From Ostrinia nubilalis (lineage: Eukaryota; Arthropoda; Insecta; Lepidoptera; Crambidae): a stretch of DNA of 64,000 nt. Where the stretch lies: positions 7,318,501 through 7,382,500 of the forward strand of contig NC_087105.1 of assembly GCF_963855985.1 (NCBI RefSeq). The letters are read 5' to 3'. Position 1 is the first letter of the stretch. Every line of letters starts with the position of its first letter. Position numbers and translations under genes: made by a program. This document shows positions 50,001 through 62,000 of the stretch, in pieces. The notes under the pieces were generated by a model, which did not search any database, was not told the origin of the DNA, and worked only from the letters and a program-made list of their open reading frames with translations.

Positions 50001-53000
50001 GGACTGTTGTGGACGCCCTCTGCCCCATATAGGGGACATAGGACCATAAGTCAAGTGATTGTCTTATAGGAAATATGATCGCGTGCTTCGGAAGGAACGT
50101 TAAGTTGTCGGTCCAATTGCACCATACGTGGTATGGGCTACCATCAGGGCTAGTACCACAGTTGTTACAACCTCCACGAAAAAAGAACAAGAGAAAGTCT
50201 ATCATTGACTCACCGTGCGTGACGTTCAGGATGCCCTCACTCTTCTGATTTCTCGTGGCCGAGCATGGCGGCGTCTTCGTGCGGATATGACATCTCGCCG
50301 TCCATGTTGTCGATAAAAATTGAGCCTTGTCTCAGTAGTAGGCCCCATAATGAAAGAACAAGAGAAAGTCTATCATTGACTCACCGTGCGTCACGTTCAG
50401 GATGCCCTCGGTCTTGGTGAGCTGGACAGTCTCCCAGTACTTGCCCCAGTCCTTGTAGAACTCCTCAGACTTCTCGTGGCCGAGCATGGCGGCGTCCTCG
50501 TGCGGATATGACATCTCGCCGTCCGTGTTCGAATCAGATTCGGATTTGCTATCTGTGCCTGTCGTAACCAATATTAATATAAGCCACGATACATTTAACA
50601 TGATTACTTTTAATTACAACGTCTAAAATGATTTGGTATAAAAATATTAGTGATGTGTACGTAGTTCGAACGTGCAATCTCTAGTTCGATTGAAATAGAA
50701 ATCATCACAATTTGGTAATTTCAAAATTAGGACACATCTTAACATTATTTAACAACAAACTTTTAAAGTACATCTATGTTTAAGTAGAGAGAGATACAAG
50801 ATAAATATTAAAGTTTGGACATAGACATTTATATTTAATGATTTCACACATTAACGAAATTCATTTGAAATACACAGTTTCAATATGTATAGTGCAATAC
50901 ACATATTCTACCAATCATTTTTCATATTGTAATTTTAAGGAAACTTTACAACGCGACGCCCAAAAAATCTATGATTCAATCTTACATTACATTGCGCAAA
51001 GTACAGTTTAATGTTTAAACTAAACTTACACACATTTTTATTGCTTTTTGTGATTGTTTGCCGTGTAAAATATTCGGCGAAATCACGGGACCAACGCCCT
51101 CTTTAACTTATTCGCATACTACGTGTAAACGGACATAATACAATTAAAAAAACATTTTCAGACATGGCCATATTATTCATTGTGCAGTCAAATGTGTACA
51201 TAACAACAGCCGTCGGGCGGACAAAATAAAACTGAGTAAGTCTTTTCCCAACTGAATACAATATGATTGTAATTTTTATTCGGTAAAATTCTCTCCCACC
51301 TCAACCTCAATTCAACCTGAAATATTCCTATTACAGAATTAATAGGAACATTATGCAACTATTAACTATATAAAATATAAAATAACTATGTTATATACTT
51401 TCTGGAGAACTTGTTAATTAACTTCGAATATACTGTTTTTCATGTCTTATGTAGGAAGACAAAATGACTAACTTTTAAACATTTGTGTATAGATCTTTGT
51501 AACTCGAGTTACGGAAATCAAACGCCTGTCAGACTGACAAACTATAACGAAACGATGAACCAGCAAGCTAAATTGACTGTTGCAATTTAATTTAACATTA
51601 TACATATTGTAAACTGCTAACTAAGTAAGTAGGTATACTTAGTACCCGTAGTTATTTCTGATCGGAAATGCTTCTGCGCAACCCTTACAAATGCTTAACA
51701 ACAGTCAATTGTTTCAACATCAAAGAATATAAATAATTATTTTAAATTGGGTGGCTCATTAGTATATTCTTTAAAGACCCGATATATGAGTCAAAATTAA
51801 TATTGGCTAATAACCGTTTGCAATTGAACTTGATTAATATACTGCAATACCAGCTATTCAAACAGAGACAGTTAAACCTATAGTTTCACGCAGAAGAGAC
51901 ATCCAACGCACTTCATTATTTAATATTGGACTATATGACTTACCAGAAGCACCGCGTATTCCAATTGAAACTCAAAATTTATAGCGTCCCTATAAAAAAA
52001 ACACAACAGTCGCCCCAACAACTTTTGAACAAAGATGGCGCACACTAAGCCTCCCTTATATTCGGGGGATGCTAACAGGATGTGCAAAAGAGACAGATAT
52101 ATAATAGCTTTTATACTGTGCGCGCGCGATCCCTTTATCCATCTCGCTTAGCTCGGTATCACCCTTCTGGATGCAATAAAGCTACAGAACTCCAAAGCAA
52201 GTTGGAATAGAAACTTCGAACAATGCTATGATATTCTTTATTTTAGGAAATAGGTAGACGCTGTTACTCGTTTCCGTATAGCACTTACTTTTAAAATACC
52301 TAGAGAATTACCGGTTCATTTAAATGAGACAGTAAAAACACAAAAAAACGTGACAATAATTTTAGAATAGTTTTTTCATGTTGTAATTTTTAGCACTGAA
52401 AAAAATAGGTATACCTAATGATTCTTACACTTCAACACATACACATTCTAAAACATAGCTTTGTCTTCTATTTCTAAATAGAAACGAACGGTTTTCATTC
52501 GCCTCGGCTATCCCAAGCATGTTTTTGTGTAGATCATAAACAAAGGAATGTAAAAAAACGCAGGTAGGCCAGTTTTTTACCTTGGTTTCCTAGCGAGATC
52601 GCGCGGTGCAGCGTCCAGGCGTCCGACTCCGCCACGCGCTGCGTATACACTGCGGGGAGGCAGCCGGTGACGCCTGAAAATTAACAAAGATTAGCACGAA
52701 TGATTTCCTACATAAACAATGCGAGCGGTTGAGATTACGATATCGTATTATCAGACGGAACGGCCGGGACCCGAGAAAGAAACTGCGTGGCCTTAGCATG
52801 GAGCATGACTCGATAAAAACTAGAGTAATTAGGATACATACAGCATTAGTCATAAATAGCGGCTTTGGGAGACACGTGTATAAACTCATAGTGACTAATA
52901 TCCAAGCAACATAAAATTTTAGTACCTATTACATATTTTTACAACTTTGCCTTCAAAAGTCAGCACTACACTTTTGCAATAAATAGAGTAAAACATATTC

Positions 53001-56000
53001 AAAGTTAACAATGGTTGTAAGCAACAGCATCTGACACGATATTATTCAGGGTTCGAAAATATCCTTATGATATATATCAGATGTATATCAGATATATATC
53101 TGATAAATATCATAAATATCGGATATTTTCGAACCCTGATATTATTGTAGACCGGGTTTTACAATCAACGACAACAGACGATAAAGATATAAACATAATG
53201 ATACAAACGAAGTGGTGGTAGGGCAAGCTATTTGGGGCGTGTTTAAGCGCCCTGGAAAGGGCCTAAGTCACGGTATATATTATTACTGTGCCTAAGTACA
53301 GAATAAAAATCTTTGACTTTGATCGTTGTCCTATTTTCCCCTGCCAAGACTTAAAATTCAAAGGCTTGAATCTAACTAGCCCGCTAAACTCGTGATGAAA
53401 ATAAAGTTTTAATTGAAGTTTTCAATACAGGAGGAGAGGTACTGAAGGAGCCGAAATGCTTACCGAAAAGGGTGATAATGGCATTGTAGATATTTCGCTC
53501 GATTTAGTGGCGGCACATCCGTGCTGTGCCCCAAGATAACATATTACGTACAGCAGGGATTGTGAATGGGTGTACTTATGAGGCTTCATTTGAAATACGC
53601 TATGCATTGCCGCCACTATTTAAAATTAAAAATGTAGCCAACTCGGCGATAGAATGAGAGATCAAAGGTTTCTTGAAGCGTCACATAATACATATTAACA
53701 TAGTAAACACATTTAAAGTGAAATCGTTTATTTTGCCATTTTTAACGTAATTTGAGTCACACTTTAGTTAAAACGGTAATCATAACGTAAGCGAAAGCTT
53801 CATGTCGCGAAGGTAAACAAACATTGCAATTTCAGAACGTGGAACGGTAACAACCGAACGCTATTAATAAACACAGTTACATCATATTCCGATATCATGC
53901 ATGCGACCTACCGCGTTAAACGCCGCACTGAATAACTTTGAATAGTAACAACGACACACATAGTATTGACAGAGATGAGCTCTCAAAACATCCGGCACTA
54001 ACCTCCGATTTTTAAGTTCAACAAACGCAAACAGTTTATGGCTCGAGTCATAGTTGCGAACTGGCAGCGAGTGATAAGATAAAGGCGCGAGTACACCGCG
54101 GCGTCACCTGTGAGCCACGACGTGCCGTGCACCCAGCCGTCGCTCGACGCCTCCAGCTCCTTATCGTCCACGTAGATGTAGTCGCCGAGCACCAGTTCAA
54201 GTTCATCGCTGGCCTGCGGAGCGTAGCCTTGGGTCACTTTGTGCACCTGCCAACAAACATATCGATCACTTACACGAAACAACATGATAATATTTTTTTT
54301 GTAACTGATAATGAAACGGCAAGGTCGGTTATCTCTTCGCAGTGGTATGTGATGCGGCCTATTAAGGGGGCTAGGACTGTACTGTCAACCTTGGAGAATA
54401 AATATTATGAATTTCTTTAAAATTTATTCTCCCAGATTGACAGATAATGAATGAATATTTAAAACATGTAGGTATGGCTATACGTCGCATGTTGTAGAAT
54501 ATTTGAATAATATCGTTAGCACGGTAATACTATCATACAGTATTGTAACTTCATATAAACGGACGAAACGCGAGCTTTCCTTCGAAATTCAAATCTCGGT
54601 ATGCGCTCGACATGCAAAAGTCGGGGGTGTCGCGAATGTGCCACAGTAATAAACAGAAGATGTGTTGTTTTTTAAACAGTAAGCGCTCTTTTTTATAAAA
54701 ATAATTACAAGCACCTATTTATACAGAGTGTTAGGTAAATGGGTTTTATAAGCCGACACTAGCCCATGTTAACATTAAATGGTATGGTGTAGTCAGTGAT
54801 ATCATCATTTTATATTTTTCATACAAAATAAAATTTATAAAATCAGATTGGTATAAAAATTAAAATTATTAAAATGATGATATAATTTTTCTGACATCAC
54901 CATACCATTTAAATGCACATGTTAACATGGGCTAGTGTCGGCTTGTAAACCCATTTACCTAACACCCTGTATAATAATCAAACATTTTGTACGCTTCAGT
55001 CGAGGCGCATACATTTTACGGTCGCAAATTTATAAGATTTGTTACTAAATCTTAACGCAATATATTTTTTTAATTAAATCTACTAATCACAAAACAACGT
55101 GCATTTTTATCCTATTTCATTCACAAAGTATTTTGTTTGTCAAAATAAAATAAAAAATTACATTCACAAAACTAGATAAAAATTCTTAGTAGGCAGATGT
55201 AATGAAAATAGGGTCTGTAGGTGGGCAGCCCTATCGCATGTTGTCATACCGTGACGTTCCGCGCGGCTGTTGACATTTATTTCAAAAATATGGTCGAGTT
55301 GGAATACTGTATTATAAGCAATCGCCCCTATAGGCGATCGAACTACCCGCCTGACCGCTTATAAAAGGAGTGCCAAGCCGCCGCGCGCTCATTATTTTTC
55401 GAGCGTTCGGAGCGTGCACATCGGTGGTGAAGTGTTTTAGTTCATAGTTAGGCATACTAGACGTTACGTAAAATAAGTTGATTCTGTTTCTCTGATCAAG
55501 GAAATTGTTATTTTTGGTTGTGTAAATTGTGATTTTTGTTTTAAGTAAAATTAATAAATAACGGTTTGTAAGTTTTGTTTTTTTTTAAAGAATTCCACTC
55601 CTGATTTCTAAGATCAGAAGTGGGATAATAAAACCTCAAGCCCACGAAAAGAGGAACAGAATCTAGTGCACGGGTGTAGTTTTCGTGTGTTTTGGTTATG
55701 GCTGGCGGATCCAGTCGTAGATCGCGACACCGTTCTCGTAGTCGCTCTAGTGATAGGTCGCGATACCGCTCACGCAGTCGTTTGAGAACGCCAAAACAAC
55801 GATCACGGCGTCGTACCAGGACACGCAGTAAAAGTCGTGATCGTGATGAAAGACGTGATCGGTCACGTCGTGGTCATCGTCGCGATGATAGGTCCCGCTC
55901 CGCTAATAGGCAAAATGTTACGGACGTTTCGATTCACAACACGTTGAATTCAATAATGAACCGTTTAACTTCAATCGAAAATAGTCGCGTTACCGACATC

Positions 56001-59000
56001 TCCAGTGATACGATAGTGCGTTGTGATCCCCGTAACACGAGCAATACCGTCGAGGGCGAGTTGAATACGTCCCAATTAAATGTGACGAGGTGCTGCACAC
56101 CGGATCCTGAGGTACGTACCCATGAGACACGAACAACTAACAGTTTGCCAAATACTTCGACACCACAAGTAAATCAATTAGAATCGAGCATGACCGACCC
56201 AACCAAGGCTCTTGTTGATGCTCTTAGATCGCTGCAACCAGTACGATCTCAACAAAACTATTTTATTTCAAATTTTGATCCCTCTATTCACAACATAGAT
56301 GTGTGGTGCGAAGAGGTTGATCGTGCCCAGGAGACTAATGGTTGGAGCGATCACGAGTGTCTTTCGCGTGTTGGATCGTGCCTCAAGGGTGACGCAAAAA
56401 TTTGGTTAAACGAGTGGGTCACCACTGAGCGCACCTGGACACATTTTAAGCGCGAATTTAAGCCGTTATGTCCACGTAAATTGGACTACGCCAATATACT
56501 GTTTGAGGCGATGAATACAACGTCGGATAGATACGTAACTTACGCAGAATACGCGCGCCGTACGATATTGCGTTTACGGATAGTTAACGGTTTAAGTGAT
56601 GACCTTATGACCTTGATAGTGATTCGTGGTATTGATAACCCCCAAATAAGAGCAGCCGCGGCAAACGCTAACTTGAACCCTGAGACAATAGTATCGTTTT
56701 TGTCAATTTACACCAAACCGACTCGAACTAGGCCTGAAGCTCAAGCTTCTACGTCAAGCAAGCGCCAATCCCAACCTATTCTAAATCGAAACGAGCAAAA
56801 GTGCTTTACATGTGGCCGGAAGGGTCATATCAGCCGTCACTGTCACGCGAAACGTAATACGGAGAGGCCCTCCACTTCGGCCGCTGCTGGCGGCATCACT
56901 TGTACTTTTTGTAAGAAGTCAGGTCACCTCGAGGACAGTTGTTTTGCCAAAAATCGTTCTCAACCACGAAATGAACGAAATGTCAACCTTTGTGCGGAGA
57001 ACGATTTGAAATGTTCAAGTACCAGTGATGTTGTCGTGGCTGTGGTCGATGGCATACCCATGGATACCATTATTGATAGTGAGTTAATTAACGTGTCACT
57101 AATTTCATCCGACGTGTTGAGATACCTTTCCTGCCAACCCAAACCTACTCATTGCGTTTTAAAAGGTGTCAGTGACAAGGAGATAATAGCTAACTCGTAC
57201 GTGACCGTTACTCTTGAGTTTAGTCAAGTCTCAATCGAAGCAGACTTAATCGTAGTTCCTTCTTCATGCATGAACGCGCCCATAATTGTAGGAACGGATA
57301 TACTTAATCGTGACGGCATCGTGTATATTCGCACGAAAGACAGACAGTTTTTGGCAAGGTCTGACGACTCCTCAGTCCAAGTTAACGCGGTTCAGAGTCA
57401 ACCATCTCCCGAAGTTAACACGCCGCTCACGGGAAACGATTACGACTCCTTAATGGGAGTAATAAGAGAGTTCTCGGAGTTTTTCATCGCTGGTACCGCC
57501 ACCACCACGGTCAATACGGGTGAGATGGAAATAAAATTGACAAGCTCCGCGCCGGTTGTCTACCGACCTTATAAACTTTCCTACGATGAAAAGCTTCGAG
57601 TTCGCCAAATAATTGACGATCTCTTGGACAAAGGAATCATCAGAGAATCCAAATCTGAGTATGCGAGTCCGATCATACTCGTAAAGAAAAAGGATGGTTC
57701 GGACCGTCTGTGCGTTGACTTCAGGGCATTGAATCGATTGACGCTCAAGGATCGGTATCCTCTACCCCTGATCGATGACCATATTGATCGGCTGGGGAAC
57801 TATAAATACTTCACCAGCCTAGACATGGCCACCGGTTTTCACCAGATACCGATAAATGAGCAGTCAATCCATCTCACTGGGTTCGTTACGCCGGAAGGGC
57901 ACTATGAATATGTCAAAATGCCTTACGGATTGACGAACTCACCTATTGTGTATCAACGCATCATCAACAAGACCTTGCAACGCTTTGTGGAGGCAGGTCA
58001 AGTGCTAGTCTATGTTGATGACGTACTGATTATGAGCTCCACCGTCTCCGAGGGTATTTCTCTTCTGAAAGAGGTTCTGCAGACGCTCACTGCCGCTGGA
58101 TTTTCCATAAACCTGCGGAAGTGTACGTTTCTGGCAACAGAGGTCGAATATCTTGGGAGAGTAGTGAGTCAGGGTCAGGTTAGGCCGAGTCCACGAAAGG
58201 TCGAGGCCCTTGCGAACTCGCCTGTTCCTCAAAACGTACGACAAGTACGCCAGTTTCTGGGGCTCGCAGGGTACTTCCGTCGTTACATTAAAAACTATGC
58301 CTCACTAACTGCATGTGTTGCCCGTTTGACCAAAAAAGATGTCGAGTTTAAGTGGGGCCCAGATCAGGAAAATGTCCGTCAGACGTTGATTACCATCCTT
58401 ACTAACAAACCTGTCCTTGCAGTCTTCGATCCTCAGTTACCAACTGAAGTCCATACGGACGCGAGCAGCGTCGGGTATGGCGCGGTCCTGTTACAAACAC
58501 ACAGCGACGGTAGCAAGCACGTGGTAGCATACTTCAGTAAGGCAACTCAAGGTGCCGAGAGTAAATACCACTCATACGAGTTAGAAACGCTGGCGGTCGT
58601 CAAGGCACTGCAGCACTTCCGACACTACCTCGTGGGTCTAAAGTTTAAAGTAATTACCGACTGTAATGCCTTGAAGGCCACCGAGCGCAAAAAGGACTTG
58701 CTGCCACGTGTCGCGCGTTGGTGGATTTACCTCCAAGATTTTAATTTTTCAATCGATTATCGAAAGGGAATTATGATGCCACACGCCGACTACCTCAGCC
58801 GCAACCCCTCAGTTGTTGTAGCAAACCAAGTCTCAAGACCGCGTAATTGGGCCCAGATAGCACAATCCGCGGATAATGAGACACAGGGGTTGATACAACA
58901 GTTGCGGGATGGCGAATTAGACTCGACACGTTACGTTACGCAAAATGACCTTTTGTATTACAAATACTCTCCTGTTGGCGAAGATGCTCGTCTGCTATGT

Positions 59001-62000
59001 TATATTCCCAAGGGGCACAGGCTCAGTCTTTTAAGAATATTTCACGACGAACACGGGCATATTAATGCCGACAAAACTCTCGACTTGATCCTTAAACATT
59101 TCTGGTTCCCGGGACTCCGACAGTTCGTAAACAAATACGTGGCGCACTGTTTAGTGTGCATCTCCAAGAAACGAGTACCGAGATCCCCAAATCAGAGCAT
59201 AACGTCTTGGGAAAAACCCGATTCCCCTTTCCATACGATTCACGTGGACGCTTTGGGTCCTCTCCCTGTGTCTAATGGGTACAAGTTCATTTTGGTTATA
59301 GTGGATGCCTCCACTAAATTTTGCCTGTTATACCCAATCTACCGCCAAGACGTCGGTGAGCTTAAACGGGCTTTTATGCAAGCGGTATCGTTATTTGGAG
59401 TCCCAAAGTTGATTGTTACCGATAGGGGACGAATGTTTGAGTCCGGAGAATTTGTGACCTGGATGACTGAGTTAGGGAGTGATTTGCACTACATTACACC
59501 GGAAATGCACCACGCGAACGGTCAGGCGGAACGATACATCCGCACCATTCTTAACATGCTGCGGATTGAGGTGAACCACAAAGCCTCCTCCTGGTCCGAA
59601 ACCTTGTGGAAGCTGCAATTGGTTGTCAACATTACCAAGCAGAAAACTACCCAGGCTTCACCCTTAAACTTGATGATTGGCACCGATGGAACCACGCCAC
59701 TTATCCAAAACCTGGTTCGTGACGTTGCTGTTGAGGGTACCAACCCTAACAGAGAAGCGTGGCGTGAGCTTTGCCGGAGCCGGGCTAGCGAGCTGATGGC
59801 TGTCAATAAACAACGACAAGACGAATATGCTAACCGACTTAGGCGCCCACCTCGCCAGTTTAAACTCGATGACCTGGTGTTCGTCATCAAGTACTCCCAG
59901 TCCACAGGAAAACTCGATCCGGGGATGCGAGGCCCTTATCGAGTCATGAAGGTTTTACCGAATGGACGGTACGAGCTCAAGTTGCTCAGTGGCAGTTATG
60001 GGAAGACCACGCAAGCAGCGGCACAGTACATGGTGCCCTGGCGCGGCGAGTGGTGCCCGGAGTCATGTGCAGCCTTTTTCGAGGGTATGTACGAGTTTTT
60101 CTTTTTACTTGAACTTCAGGCTTACGAAAGCCTTGGCGTTCATTGTTCAGGACTTCAGGCTGGTAGCCTTGGCGTCCGTTATGGCAACTTCAGGCAGATG
60201 CCTTGGCGTTCTATAGCTGAACTTCAGGCAGAGATGCCTTGTCGTTCTATAGCTGAACTTCAGGCAGAGATGCCTTGGCGTTCTATAGCTGAACTTCAGG
60301 CAGAGATGCCTTGGCGTTCTATAGCTGAACTTCGGGCAAATTGCCCTGGCGTTCATTGAACTACAGACACGTTGTCTTGGCGTTCGTTGAACTACAGACA
60401 CGTTGTCTTGGCGTTCGTTAGAGGAACTTCAGGCCACGTAGCCTTGGCGTTCCGTAATAGACTTCAGGCGTACTTCGCCTTGGCGTCAACCTATTCAGTT
60501 TCAGGTATCTACATGTTGCATCACACAAGGCAGTGCAACATATGAGAGCAGTTCACCGCGCGTTGGTTTACCGACCGACGCTACAGATGTCATCTGACTG
60601 AAGTTCCGTAAAGGCCTAGGATTGGTTTGATATGCATTTTATGAGACGTCTCTGTTACTATTTAATGAGTGATGTATGTGTGATTAGGTGTAAGAATGTG
60701 TGATAGATGAATTTTGAATTGATTGAGAGATGATGAGAGATTGATGTGTTAGACTGAATGTGTGAAATCTAGACTAGACTAGATTATTATTAACCTAATC
60801 CCGCTTTCAGACGAAAACCTAGAAGAAAGTGAGCCTCAGGCTAGCACGTCGTCTTCGAGGGCTGGTCTGCCCATGCCTTCCTTGGATGCAGACCCAGACC
60901 TCGAAGCTGCTGACATTGCTGGTCCCAGCGGCTTACCCGGACCATCAATGCCGCTACTGGACGGCACGCCACCTTCAGGGGTTGGTCTGTCCATGCCTTC
61001 CTTGGACGCAGACCCAGACCTCGAAGCTGTTGACGTTGCTGGCCCCAGCGGCTTGCCCGGACCATCAATGCCCCTACTGGACGAAGACTGGAACATCTAG
61101 ACGGCGCCGAACCGTCACACATGAAGCTCGTGTCGAGGACGACACTATGTCAGGAGAGGCCGTATAAGCAATCGCCCCTATAGGCGATCGAACTACCCGC
61201 CTGACCGCTTATAAAAGGAGTGCCAAGCCGCCGCGCGCTCATTATTTTTCGAGCGTTCGGAGCGTGCACATCGGTGGTGAAGTGTTTTAGTTCATAGTTA
61301 GGCATACTAGACGTTACGTAAAATAAGTTGATTCTGTTTCTCTGATCAAGGAAATTGTTATTTTTGGTTGTGTAAATTGTGATTTTTGTTTTAAGTAAAA
61401 TTAATAAATAACGGTTTGTAAGTTTTGTTTTTTTTTAAAGAATTCCACTCCTGATTTCTAAGAGTATAGATAGTATTACCGTGTCGTTAGTTGCCTAGGC
61501 GATGATCTCTCGAGTAGGACAAGTGGAATGGTGGAGTTCGCAAAATTCGCCGCAATAAATAACGCCGATGCAAAATAATGTCGTCATCAATTATTGGGTG
61601 CTCAGCAAATTGAACCATCCAATATACAATAACAGGACACAGCGTTACGGTTCACTAGGGTTTTCCGGAATATGAAGTCTGATATACGCGCCACTAGCGC
61701 CCACAGCGCATTGTAGTCACCTCGTCGCAGCTGGGTTAGTGTTGTCGCTAGATACGCCTCCCAGGCGTAGGACGGCAGATTGTCGCGGGCTGTGCAGTGG
61801 TACCTGGTGCTTGGCAAAGCGCGGGTCCCGGGAGTATAGCCGCAGTTGCCAGCCGGCCGGGACAGCGGCTGCAGGTCTCCCAACAGCGCCCGCACCGCGG
61901 CGTAGTCACCTCATTGCAGCGAGGCGAGTGTCGTAGCTACATACGCTTCACAGACGTAGCACGGCAGATTGTCGCGGGCTGTGCAGTGGTACCTGGTGCT

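Larger units (their letters stand above)
55309..61467 (+). mobile_element. Complete Ty3/gypsy LTR retrotransposon
   Basis: The element spans 55313-61463 (6151 bp), flanked by the 4-bp target duplication GTAT (55309-55312 and 61464-61467). The order is 5' LTR, primer-binding site, single gag-pol frame (protease, reverse transcriptase, RNase H, integrase), a hairpin repeat array, a short downstream frame, a polypurine tract (about 61152-61159) and 3' LTR. The pol order RT-RNase H-integrase defines Ty3/gypsy. Identical LTRs and an unbroken 1553-codon frame suggest recent insertion. It lies in a UBASH3 intron, opposite to the gene. The tRNA-Leu-type offset primer site recalls the mdg3/micropia lineage (memory, not tested). 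Confidence 0.96.

Noticed and set aside
60829..61167. Alternative frames over the retrotransposon 3' repeat
   Set aside because: They are Arg/Leu/Ser-rich and overlap the 60811-61100 frame, which alone is in phase with pol and carries the conserved repeat.
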